Shown here: piece after piece, positions 16,391-24,321 of the stretch
Layout: every line of letters starts with the position of its first letter
Numbering within the stretch: position 1 is the first letter of the stretch
Origin: Moheibacter lacus
Lineage (GTDB): Bacteria > Bacteroidota > Bacteroidia > Flavobacteriales > Weeksellaceae
NCBI RefSeq assembly: GCF_014042165.1
Contig: NZ_JACDZE010000001.1
Coordinates: 642,595 to 706,594 of the forward strand
Reading direction: 5' to 3'
Length of the DNA stretch: 64,000 nucleotides
Translations under genes and position numbers: made by a program
The notes under the pieces: generated by a model
Told to the model about the DNA's origin: nothing
Seen by the model: the letters and a program-made list of their open reading frames with translations, nothing else
The model's database searches: none

Positions 16391-16438
16391 CCCCTCCTTT
16401 TTAATAGGAAACCACCTATCAACTCGAAAAAACTAAAG

Positions 16439-17578
16439 ATGCAAAATGTTTACATCAAAGCGGTATCCAAATTCTTGCCCAACGAAGCGGTAACTAATGA
16501 CCGTATGGAAAGTATTTTGGGAATGGTAAATGGAAAACCTTCCAGAGCCCGATCGATCGTTTTAAGAAACAACCGCATTATCCAGCGTTACTATGCCTTG
16601 GACGAAATGGGAAATGTCACGCATAACAATGCTCAGCTGACCCACCAAGCAATTAAAAATTTACTTGAAATTGCCCAAGTTCCGGAGGGAGAAATTGACA
16701 TCCTCTCCTGTGGAACTTCTACACCAGATCAAATGCTGCCATCTCATGCTAGTATGGTACATGGCGTTTGGGGAAAAAAATCTTTGGAAATCAATTCTGC
16801 TACCGGAATTTGTACTTCCGGAATCAATGCTTTGAAATATGGATTCATGGCGATTTCATCCGGATCAGCCCAAACAGCAGTTTGTACAGGGTCAGAGCGT
16901 GTTTCTTCCTGGTTAAGAGCCGATAAGTTCAATAAAGAAGCTGAAAAATTGATCGAATTGGAACAAAATCCGGTCATCGCTTTTGATAAGGATTTTCTAC
17001 GTTGGATGCTTTCTGATGGAGCAGGTGCGATGCTTCTGAGCGACCAACCCAATGAAGAGGGAATTTCACTTAAAATCAATTGGATCAAAGGAATCTCATA
17101 CGCCAATGAACTGGAAACCTGCATGTACGCGGGTGCGACAAAGGACAAAGATGGAAATTTAATTTCTTGGAGTGATACAGATCCCGAAAATTGGCTGAGT
17201 GAATCCGTTTTTGCCATCAAACAAGATATCAAATTACTCGACGAACACATCATCCAAAAAGGAACGGAAAGCACCCGAGAAATTCTCAATGAAAATCGGG
17301 TTTCACCGGAAGAAATTGATCATTTTTTGCCTCATATTTCATCTTATTATTTCCATGACCGTTTAAATGAGGCTTTTATAAAAGCCGGAATAAACATTCC
17401 ATTGGAAAAATGGTTCGTCAATTTAGAAACATTTGGAAACATCGGATCAGCCTCCATATACCTTCAATTGGAAGCACTTTTATATTCCGGAAAATTAATA
17501 AAAGGAGAAAAAATCTTAATTTCCGTACCTGAAAGCGGCAGATTTTCTTATGTTTACGGCTTATTAGAAGTCGTATGA
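16439..17578 (+). CDS. DarB-like KASIII ketosynthase (paralogue 1)
   Basis: A 379-residue thiolase-fold enzyme of the KASIII type. The Cys-His-Asn triad is visible: Cys125 in ATGICTSGINAL, His in DHFLPHISSYYF, Asn in FGNIGSASIYLQ. It is clearly similar along its whole length to the protein at 19070 (for example VNGKPSRARSIVLRNN against VNGKPSKAKALILRNN). DarB couples a beta-keto acyl chain with an enoyl-type acyl partner on the way to dialkylresorcinols. The ATG at 16439 is chosen because upstream codons have no family match and lie over the promoter. It overlaps the next gene by 4 bases. Confidence 0.85.
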   Translation: MQNVYIKAVSKFLPNEAVTNDRMESILGMVNGKPSRARSIVLRNNRIIQRYYALDEMGNVTHNNAQLTHQAIKNLLEIAQVPEGEIDILSCGTSTPDQMLPSHASMVHGVWGKKSLEINSATGICTSGINALKYGFMAISSGSAQTAVCTGSERVSSWLRADKFNKEAEKLIELEQNPVIAFDKDFLRWMLSDGAGAMLLSDQPNEEGISLKINWIKGISYANELETCMYAGATKDKDGNLISWSDTDPENWLSESVFAIKQDIKLLDEHIIQKGTESTREILNENRVSPEEIDHFLPHISSYYFHDRLNEAFIKAGINIPLEKWFVNLETFGNIGSASIYLQLEALLYSGKLIKGEKILISVPESGRFSYVYGLLEVV

Positions 17579-18015
17579 TCAAAGCCATTTTATCTTCTGC
17601 AGAAAAAATCCTAAAACTCATTCCGCAACGACCACCATTTGTATTGGTCGACAAAATTTATTTGCATTCGGAAAAAGAAATTTTGTCCGGATTTACCGTT
17701 CCGGAAAAACATGTTTTGGTAAATGAAAATGGTGAACTTTCCGAATCAGGAATCATTGAGCATTTCGCGCAGACCATAGCCCTACATCAAGGCTATAATT
17801 TCTTTAAAAAAAACGAAGCAGCTCCTGTTGGATATATAGGTTCCATCAGAAACATCGACATTTTTGCGTTGCCAAAAATAGGTCAGGAAATCCGAACCAA
17901 AATCACCATTTTAAATCAAATCCTAGGTGTAACCATGGTTTCGGGTGAAGTTTTATTAAATGATAAGACCATTGCTACTGGTGAAATGCGAACGATCGTT
18001 GCCAAAGAAAACTAA
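17575..18015 (+). CDS. FabZ-like hotdog dehydratase with His-to-Gln change
   Basis: A 146-residue hotdog protein of the 3-hydroxyacyl-ACP dehydratase type. The segment IPQRPPFVLVDKI aligns with the FabZ motif PHRYPFLLVD, but the catalytic His is replaced by Gln18. The matching acidic residue is retained in SGIIEHFAQT. It may act with the dehydratase at 20225, supplying one half of a composite active site, or be non-catalytic. Start and stop overlap (ATGA) with the upstream KASIII. Confidence 0.82.
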   Translation: MIKAILSSAEKILKLIPQRPPFVLVDKIYLHSEKEILSGFTVPEKHVLVNENGELSESGIIEHFAQTIALHQGYNFFKKNEAAPVGYIGSIRNIDIFALPKIGQEIRTKITILNQILGVTMVSGEVLLNDKTIATGEMRTIVAKEN

Positions 18016-18120
18016 TCCCTCAACTTTCCTAAATCTCTACATTCTAAATCATTAAACTAGGCATCAACATTCAAATTCATCCTATTTTTAATGAAGAATG
18101 ATTCTTGAAAATTATTTGAT

Positions 18121-18128
18121 TATTTTTG
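18121..18128 (+). promoter_or_regulatory. -7 box TATTTTTG before darA
   Basis: TATTTTTG matches TAnnTTTG and is 18 bases before the darA ATG at 18147, within a 131-base intergenic gap. Confidence 0.5.
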
Positions 18129-18146
18129 TGAAAAACAGGTCTACAA

Positions 18147-19052
18147 ATGGCTAAAAACATTCTGATCACCTATTATTCCCAAACTGGACAGTTAGAAGAA
18201 ATTCTAAAAAATTTGACAAAACCTTTCCAAAATCTGGAGGAAGAATTCAAAATTACTTATTACGAAATCAAGCCCAAAAAGGCATTTCCATTTCCATGGC
18301 CAAAAGATGTTTTTTTTGATACTTTTCCCGAATCCTATTTACAAATTCCGGTAGAGATTGAAAAACCTTCAGACGAAATTTTAAATACAGATTTTGATTT
18401 GGTGATTTTTGGGTATCAGGTTTGGTTTTTGACACCTTCGATTCCCATTATTTCATTTTTAAAAAGTGAATTTGCTCCGAAATTATTGGCTGATAAACCG
18501 ATCATCACGGTTTCTGGAACGCGAAATATGTGGATGCTTTCACAAGAAAAGTTGAAAGTTCATTTTAAAAATTTACAGGCAAAATTGGTTGGAAATATTG
18601 CATTGGTCGACCGCCATGACAATTATACCAGTGTGATCACCATTTTAAATTGGTTGCAAACGGGCAATAAAACCTCGCCCAAACCTTGGCCAAAAGCCGG
18701 CGTTTCTGATGAAGAAATACAAGGCGCCGGAAAATTTGGAGAAATCATCCTACCCTATTTAAAAAGTGGAAATTTCGAAGGAATGCAAGAAAAATTGGTA
18801 GAAAATGGCGCAGTTGAAATTCGGCCATTTTTAGTCAAAGTAGAAAAAGTCGGGAATCGATTGTTTACCATTTTTTCAGGCATTATTCAGAGAAATCCGC
18901 ATAAAAGAAAGTTTTGGCTTAAAGTTTACAAATTTTATTTGATGGCGGCAATTTGGGTAATTTCTCCAATTGTTTTATTATTGTTCAATCTAACTACACC
19001 CATTTTTTGGTGGAAAAGAAAAAAACAAATCAAATATTATCAAGGAGTATAG
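18147..19052 (+). CDS. darA: Dialkylresorcinol condensing enzyme DarA
   Basis: A 301-residue protein with a flavodoxin-like N-terminus (NILITYYSQTGQLEEILKNL), the central FGYQVWFLTPSIPIISFL and a hydrophobic C-terminal helix (LMAAIWVISPIVLLLF). This matches DarA of flexirubin clusters, the enzyme that with DarB forms the cyclohexanedione/resorcinol ring by condensing two acyl units. It precedes a DarB gene by 17 bases, the canonical darAB pair. Identification rests on N-terminal pattern and neighbour. Confidence 0.85.
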   Translation: MAKNILITYYSQTGQLEEILKNLTKPFQNLEEEFKITYYEIKPKKAFPFPWPKDVFFDTFPESYLQIPVEIEKPSDEILNTDFDLVIFGYQVWFLTPSIPIISFLKSEFAPKLLADKPIITVSGTRNMWMLSQEKLKVHFKNLQAKLVGNIALVDRHDNYTSVITILNWLQTGNKTSPKPWPKAGVSDEEIQGAGKFGEIILPYLKSGNFEGMQEKLVENGAVEIRPFLVKVEKVGNRLFTIFSGIIQRNPHKRKFWLKVYKFYLMAAIWVISPIVLLLFNLTTPIFWWKRKKQIKYYQGV

Positions 19053-19069
19053 AAATTAATAGAAAATAA

Positions 19070-20212
19070 ATGATGAAGGAAGTATATATCACCAAATCAT
19101 CCACTTACCTACCAAACAACCCTATTCCAAATGAAGAAATGGAAGAATATTTGGGTTTGGTAAATGGAAAACCATCCAAAGCAAAGGCCTTAATCCTTCG
19201 CAACAACGGCATCAAAACCCGCTATTATGCTTTGGACAAAAATGGAAAACCCACCCATACCAACGCTGAAATTTCAGCCAAAGCTGTTGAAGGTCTTTTT
19301 GATGAAAACTTCACCAAAGACGATGTCCAATTGCTTTCCTGTGGAACGACTTCAGCAGATCAAATCCAACCTTCTCATGCTTCCATGGTGCATGGCGAAT
19401 TGAAAACCAAATCCTCCATCGGACTCAATACGTCGATGGGCTTATGCAATGCCGGAATGAATGCGTTTAACTACGCCTATTTATCAGTAAAAGCAGGAGC
19501 TACAGAAAATGCGGTTGCGGTGGGATCTGAAAGATTTTCCATCTGGATGACCGCAGATAAGTTTAATCATGAAGTCGAAAATCTAAAATTGCTGGAAGAA
19601 AAACCCATAGTAGCTTTTAAAAGAGAATTTTTACGCTGGATGCTTTCAGATGGTGCCGGAGCTTTTTTATTGGAAAACAAACCGAGAGAAAATCAATTGA
19701 ATTTGAGAGTAGAGTTCATCGATTTTTATAGCTATGCCCATGAAATAGAAGCTTGTATGTATTCAGGAAGTGAAAAACAAGAAGACGGAAGTTTAAAATC
19801 CTGGGCGGAATATCCATCGGACGAATGGTTGAATCAATCCATTTTTGCGCTTAAACAAGACACGCGACTTTTGGACGAATTCATTTTGAAAAAAGGAGCG
19901 CAGTCTTTAAGAGCGTCTTTTGATAAACATAATTTAGATCCAAACGATATGGATCATGTCCTCGCGCATATTTCCTCCAATTATTTCAAAGACGGACTCA
20001 GAGAAGAATTCGCCGCTGTTGGGCTCGATTTCCCGGTTGAAAAATGGTATTATAATTTATCTGAAGTCGGCAACATCGGCGCAGCTTCGATTTTTATCGC
20101 AACCGAAGAATTGATGAATTCAGGCAAATTGAAGAAAGGAGAAAAAGTATTGCTTTGTATTCCGGAAAGTGGAAGATTTGCGTATTCCTGTGCGGTTTTG
20201 ACGGTTTGTTAG
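19070..20212 (+). CDS. darB: DarB, KASIII-type ketosynthase (paralogue 2)
   Basis: A 380-residue KASIII-like enzyme. The triad is Cys126 in MGLCNAGMNAF, His in DHVLAHISSNYF and Asn in VGNIGAASIFI. It directly follows darA, so this copy is the likelier true DarB, forming the dialkylresorcinol part of flexirubin. The start is ATG 19070 or the adjacent ATG 19073. It is followed after 12 bases by a second hotdog dehydratase, repeating the KASIII-dehydratase order seen at 16439-18015. Confidence 0.87.
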   Translation: MMKEVYITKSSTYLPNNPIPNEEMEEYLGLVNGKPSKAKALILRNNGIKTRYYALDKNGKPTHTNAEISAKAVEGLFDENFTKDDVQLLSCGTTSADQIQPSHASMVHGELKTKSSIGLNTSMGLCNAGMNAFNYAYLSVKAGATENAVAVGSERFSIWMTADKFNHEVENLKLLEEKPIVAFKREFLRWMLSDGAGAFLLENKPRENQLNLRVEFIDFYSYAHEIEACMYSGSEKQEDGSLKSWAEYPSDEWLNQSIFALKQDTRLLDEFILKKGAQSLRASFDKHNLDPNDMDHVLAHISSNYFKDGLREEFAAVGLDFPVEKWYYNLSEVGNIGAASIFIATEELMNSGKLKKGEKVLLCIPESGRFAYSCAVLTVC

Positions 20213-20224
20213 AATAAAATTTCA

Positions 20225-20674
20225 ATGAAAAATTATCCTGAAATTGAAGAACTTATCCCGCATAGAAATCCTATTTTGTGTATTGATGAAGTCGTTTCAG
20301 TAGATGATTTAATAGTTAAAACCCTCTATAAAATTGAAGAAAACAGTCTGTTTTATTCAGACGGTGCTTTCTCCGAATTGGGATTGATTGAAAATGCAGC
20401 ACAGAGCAGTTTTGTGTTTCTCAATTTCTTTTTTGACCAATCAAAATCTGGAAAACTGGATTTGAAACAAAACGCCGTAGGTTTCATCAGCCAAATCACC
20501 AAAATGGAAATCATTTTATTACCTAAATTGGCAGATGAATTATACACTTCTACGACAACAGAACTTGTATTTGATGCAGAAAATTTGAAAATTTGCAATG
20601 TGAAAGCAGAAACTTTTATAAAGGACCAAAGCATTTTTTCTGCAGAAATGAAACTGATTTTACAAAACCAGTAA
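20225..20674 (+). CDS. FabZ-like hotdog dehydratase with conserved His and Glu
   Basis: A 149-residue hotdog protein. IPHRNPILCIDEV carries the FabZ-type catalytic His13, and GLIENAAQSS carries the acidic partner. It should dehydrate 3-hydroxyacyl-ACP intermediates to the conjugated enoyl form that builds the polyene. It follows darB by 12 bases and precedes the small HTH-like gene by 4. It and the Gln-variant at 17575 each follow a DarB-like gene. Confidence 0.85.
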   Translation: MKNYPEIEELIPHRNPILCIDEVVSVDDLIVKTLYKIEENSLFYSDGAFSELGLIENAAQSSFVFLNFFFDQSKSGKLDLKQNAVGFISQITKMEIILLPKLADELYTSTTTELVFDAENLKICNVKAETFIKDQSIFSAEMKLILQNQ

Positions 20675-20678
20675 TCCA

Positions 20679-21083
20679 ATGAAAAAAGATCAAGTACCAC
20701 AAGATGATGGAAGTCTTTCTAAAAAAGACATTCACGAGCTTTGTTATGCGGTGGATGAGAATGGGAATTATACGACGGTTCAAAGTTCAGGATGGAATGT
20801 AAAATCGGCTGCGCTAGACGAATCCATGGAATTGATTCAAGAAAGAATCGATCAAACCAAAAAAGAAATTGCCGAAGGAAAAATCAGTTCACTCGCCTAT
20901 TTTATGGAAGTTCACCGCATGGACATTTCCGTACTAGCAAGTTATGCGGGCATTCATCGTTGGTTTGTGAAACGACATTTTAATCCCAAACGATTCAAAA
21001 AATTGTCCAATAAAACCCTAAAAAAATACGCTGACGTATTTGAAATTTCTCTAGAAGAATTAAAAAATTATAAACCCGATTGA
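20679..21083 (+). CDS. Small protein with XRE-like C-terminus, flexirubin-associated
   Basis: The 134-residue protein has a charged N-terminal half (DESMELIQERIDQTKKEIAE, helical) and a C-terminal segment (about 85-131, DISVLASYAGIHRWFVKRHF then LKKYADVFEISLEELKNY) that resembles a Cro/XRE helix-turn-helix. I do not recognise a named family. It is sandwiched between a dehydratase and a BtrH-like gene whose start overlaps its stop (TGATG), so it is made with the enzymes. It may be a DNA-binding regulator or a structural pathway partner. Confidence 0.7.
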   Translation: MKKDQVPQDDGSLSKKDIHELCYAVDENGNYTTVQSSGWNVKSAALDESMELIQERIDQTKKEIAEGKISSLAYFMEVHRMDISVLASYAGIHRWFVKRHFNPKRFKKLSNKTLKKYADVFEISLEELKNYKPD

Positions 21084-22078
21084 TGCAAATTGATTTTCAA
21101 CACCAACAATCTGCCCATTGTGAAAATGGCGTGATTTCAAATTTAATGAACCACAAAGGCATAAAAGTTTCTGAACCTTTGGTTTTCGGAATTGGCGCAG
21201 GCTTATTTTTTGTGTATTTGCCTTTTCTAAAGGTAAATTTCGCACCGGGATTTAGTTATCGGCCAATGCCCGGATTCATTTTCAGAAGATTTGCCAAGCA
21301 ATTGGGTATCAAAGTGATCCATAAAAAATTCAATTCAGAAAAGGAAGCCCAAAAAGTACTCGATGAAAAACTCAACCAAGGCATTCCGGTCGGTTTGCAA
21401 GTTGGGGTTTACCATTTGACTTATTTCCCGGACGAATACCGTTTTCATTTTAATGCGCATAATTTGGTCGTATATGGAAAAGAAGAAAACCGTTACCTGA
21501 TCAGCGATCCGGTGATGGACACTACAACTTCACTTTCTGACAAAGAATTGGGAAAAGTACGATTCGCAAAAGGTGCTTTGCCACCAAAAGGACATTTGTA
21601 TTATCTGGAAAGCGTACCTACACAATACGATTGGGAAAAGGCCATCAAAAAAGGTATCAACAAAACTTGTCGTGATATGCTCGCTCCAGTACCGATTGTG
21701 GGTGTAAATGCGATGAAATGGGTAGCCAAAAACATCAAAAAATGGCCGAAGAAAATTGGTGCGAAAAAAACGAATCATTATTTGGGTCAATTGGTGAGAA
21801 TGCAAGAGGAAATCGGCACAGGAGGTGGCGGATTTCGCTTTATTTATGCTGCTTTCCTTGAAGAAGCTTCGCAAATTCTCAACAACCCGAAACTCAAAGA
21901 GCTCTCCAAAGAAATGACCGAAATCGGTGACGAATGGCGAGATTTCGCACTGAATATTTCCCGTGTTTACAAAAACCGAAGCAAAGAAACCGATATTTAC
22001 GATAAACTTTCTGACCAACTTTTGGGATTGGCTGAACGGGAGAGAATGTTTTTTCAGGAGTTGAGGAAGGCGGTTTAA
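21083..22078 (+). CDS. BtrH-like cysteine-peptidase-fold acyltransferase
   Basis: A 331-residue protein starting MQIDFQHQQSAHCENGVISN; the Cys14 in AHCEN and a later His-containing segment (FHFNAHNLVVYGKEENRY) with Asp in ISDPVMD fit a papain-like/BtrH N-terminal domain. The C-terminal part (GGGFRFIYAAFLEEASQIL) resembles DUF4872. BtrH moves an acyl group from an ACP to an amine in butirosin synthesis. Here an acyl or aryl-polyene transfer step is inferred. The start ATG at 21083 overlaps the upstream stop by one base. Confidence 0.8.
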   Translation: MQIDFQHQQSAHCENGVISNLMNHKGIKVSEPLVFGIGAGLFFVYLPFLKVNFAPGFSYRPMPGFIFRRFAKQLGIKVIHKKFNSEKEAQKVLDEKLNQGIPVGLQVGVYHLTYFPDEYRFHFNAHNLVVYGKEENRYLISDPVMDTTTSLSDKELGKVRFAKGALPPKGHLYYLESVPTQYDWEKAIKKGINKTCRDMLAPVPIVGVNAMKWVAKNIKKWPKKIGAKKTNHYLGQLVRMQEEIGTGGGGFRFIYAAFLEEASQILNNPKLKELSKEMTEIGDEWRDFALNISRVYKNRSKETDIYDKLSDQLLGLAERERMFFQELRKAV

Positions 22079-22089
22079 ATCTTCAAAAT

Positions 22090-23436
22090 TTAATCAATTT
22101 TAACTCCGCTTATCTTAAATTTTCCCTGCTCCAATGTGATCTTATCTGTTTCGTTTTTCTTATCAAACGAAAATTCAAGTTTTGCATTTGCCCTTCTGGA
22201 ATAGAAAGTGTTTTCGTCCATTCGTTCCAATAAAACCCATTCGCTTTCTTTTCCATCGTGTACCTCGGTCATAAAAAGGAAATTATTTTTGGCTTTTTTA
22301 ATTCGCATAATACCGACTGAAATAATGCCTGCCAACTTTATTTTATAGTCTCCTTCAAATACAGAAAAATCAGGTTCGGTTATTTCCGAATGATAGAATT
22401 CCGGGTAATTGTATTTCTTTCCATAGAACTTTGATAAAACCGGTAATGCAATATCGTTAATTCCAACTCTTCCGGCATCCATCGTAATGACCAAAGTCAA
22501 ATCTTCTTCAGGGAAATAAAAAGCTGCAGTTTTAAATTCGTCAATTCTTCCGGTATGTCCCCAAGCAGTTTTTTCATAGAAAGGAGCATTAAATAGCCCG
22601 TGTCCTATCGTTTTACTTTTCAAAGTTTTCATTTGATCCAAAGAAGTTTGCGAAATCAATTGTCCCTCAAACAAAGCTTTTAAAAATTGGATGAGATCTT
22701 CATTATTGGAAACAATTGATCCAGCGGCAAAGGGTAAACTCGGATCTGAACTCACATCTTTTACCCAATCCTCTCCATCAAAAATATATGAATCCAAAGT
22801 GGGTTGATTGCCTCCACTAACCGCTACATAGGTGTTTTTCAATCCAATTTGATCCGATATCTTTTCTTTTACCAACTCTGCATAGGGTTTCTCTGTAACA
22901 TCTTCCAAAATAAATCCCAACAACAAATAATTGGAATTGCTGTATGAACAGTCTTTATTTGGTTTAAATTCCGGTTTGCCATTTAAAATCAACTTCAAAA
23001 GTTGTTCTTTTGAGAACGATTGGTTTCGGGTCAGATAATATTCATCCCATCCCAAAATCTCATATAGCCCACTCGTATGTGACAGTAAATTCCCAATCGT
23101 AATTTCATCCGCATTTTTGATTTCCGGATAGAAATCGCTTAAAGGAGTTTCTAATTTTAGTTTCTCTTCTTCTATCAATTGAAAGACTAAAACTGCCGTA
23201 AACATTTTGGTAACTGAACCAACTTTATAGTTTCCCTTTCCTTTCCCAAATAGATTATAATCGCCATCATACAACACTTCGTTATTCTTTTCTATGGTCA
23301 CTCTTCCGGAAAATGCATGATTTTCCTGAAAATAATGTAAGACACTATCAATGGTTTCTTTGTAATGGTTTTGTTGGGCAAAAACAAGATTTGCTGCAAG
23401 AAATAAAAAAGCTGAAATAGAAGATTTTAAGTTCAT
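22090..23436 (-). CDS. Serine hydrolase, class C beta-lactamase-like, secreted
   Basis: A 448-residue protein with a signal peptide (MNLKSSISAFLFLAANLVFAQ), the SxxK motif in KVGSVTKMFTA and a YSNSNY motif matching Tyr-x-Asn. A C-terminal beta domain follows (about 350-448). Such enzymes act as esterases, D,D-peptidases or beta-lactamases; no specific substrate can be named. It is on the opposite strand inside the pigment cluster, tail-to-tail with the BtrH-like gene (11-base gap) and divergent from the ABC transporter. It may be an unrelated insertion. Confidence 0.85.
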   Translation of the reverse strand: MNLKSSISAFLFLAANLVFAQQNHYKETIDSVLHYFQENHAFSGRVTIEKNNEVLYDGDYNLFGKGKGNYKVGSVTKMFTAVLVFQLIEEEKLKLETPLSDFYPEIKNADEITIGNLLSHTSGLYEILGWDEYYLTRNQSFSKEQLLKLILNGKPEFKPNKDCSYSNSNYLLLGFILEDVTEKPYAELVKEKISDQIGLKNTYVAVSGGNQPTLDSYIFDGEDWVKDVSSDPSLPFAAGSIVSNNEDLIQFLKALFEGQLISQTSLDQMKTLKSKTIGHGLFNAPFYEKTAWGHTGRIDEFKTAAFYFPEEDLTLVITMDAGRVGINDIALPVLSKFYGKKYNYPEFYHSEITEPDFSVFEGDYKIKLAGIISVGIMRIKKAKNNFLFMTEVHDGKESEWVLLERMDENTFYSRRANAKLEFSFDKKNETDKITLEQGKFKISGVKID

Positions 23437-23558
23437 AATCCTAATTGTACATTATTATTTGGTTCAAAATAATAAAAAATTGTGTTAAATAATTATTTTC
23501 TGAAAATATTCAAATTTTTACCTCTTACTATTTCATTGTACTTTCTCCAAACTTTTTT

Positions 23559-23566
23559 ACTTTCGC
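23559..23566 (+). promoter_or_regulatory. Near-consensus -7 box TACTTTCG
   Basis: TACTTTCG differs from TAnnTTTG at one base and sits 6 bases before the ABC ATPase ATG at 23572, so the leader would be extremely short. An upstream ATG at 23482 is open in frame but has no family match. Confidence 0.3.
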
Positions 23567-23571
23567 AACAG

Positions 23572-24321
23572 ATGGAAGCATTAAAATGTCAAAACCTGAA
23601 CAAATCCTATGACGGCAAGAAAACCTACGTCATAAAAGATTTAAATTTGACCATAGAAAAAGGTGAAATATTTGGACTTCTCGGCCCAAATGGCGCTGGA
23701 AAAACTACTTTAATTTCTATGATGTGCGGACTGATGAAACCAACTTCCGGTAAAATATCCTTGAACAATTTGAACTTCCAATCCAATCCAACTGAAATCC
23801 AAAAAAAAATGGGTGTGGTTCCACAGGAATATGCACTGTATCCGACATTGACGGCTTTTGAGAACTTGGAATTTTTTGGAAGTTTATACAATTTGAAAGG
23901 AAAGGATTTAAAAAATAGAATCGAATCCGGATTGAAAAAAGTCAATTTGATGGACTACCGAAACCGTCCGATCAAAGATTTTTCTGGCGGAATGAAGCGC
24001 AGGATTAACCTTTTGACCGGAATCCTCCACAACCCGGAAATTTTATTTCTCGACGAACCAACTGTAGGTGTGGATATCCAATCCAGAGAAGTAATCCTAT
24101 CGATTTTAGAAGAATTGAACACCGGAGGGACAACCATTATTTACACTTCCCATCATCTCAGCGAAGCCCAAAATTTCTGTACCCAAATTTCCATTATCGA
24201 CAAAGGACGAATTTTAGCGCAAGGAACTGCTGAAGAATTGATCAACTCAGTTCAGCCTGCTACAAATCTGGAAGAAGTCTTTTTAGAATTAACCGGTAAC
24301 CAAATCCGTAACGATGCATAA
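23572..24321 (+). CDS. ABC transporter ATP-binding protein
   Basis: A 249-residue ATPase. Walker A GLLGPNGAGKTTL, Q-loop VVPQEYALYP, signature FSGGMKRR and Walker B ILFLDEPTVG are intact; H-loop is YTSHHLSEA. Start taken at MEALKCQNL (23572) because the 30 preceding codons encode a hydrophobic stretch not expected in a soluble ATPase. It overlaps the permease gene by 8 bases. With the permease it forms an ABC-2 exporter that may carry pigment or a precursor. Confidence 0.92.
   Translation: MEALKCQNLNKSYDGKKTYVIKDLNLTIEKGEIFGLLGPNGAGKTTLISMMCGLMKPTSGKISLNNLNFQSNPTEIQKKMGVVPQEYALYPTLTAFENLEFFGSLYNLKGKDLKNRIESGLKKVNLMDYRNRPIKDFSGGMKRRINLLTGILHNPEILFLDEPTVGVDIQSREVILSILEELNTGGTTIIYTSHHLSEAQNFCTQISIIDKGRILAQGTAEELINSVQPATNLEEVFLELTGNQIRNDA

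Noticed and set aside
16744-17289. 181-codon minus-strand frame over the KASIII gene
   Set aside because: Antisense shadow; the plus-strand protein has a complete catalytic triad and family alignment.
21530-22018. 162-codon minus-strand frame over the BtrH-like gene
   Set aside because: Antisense shadow with low-complexity Phe-rich translation and no leader or motif.
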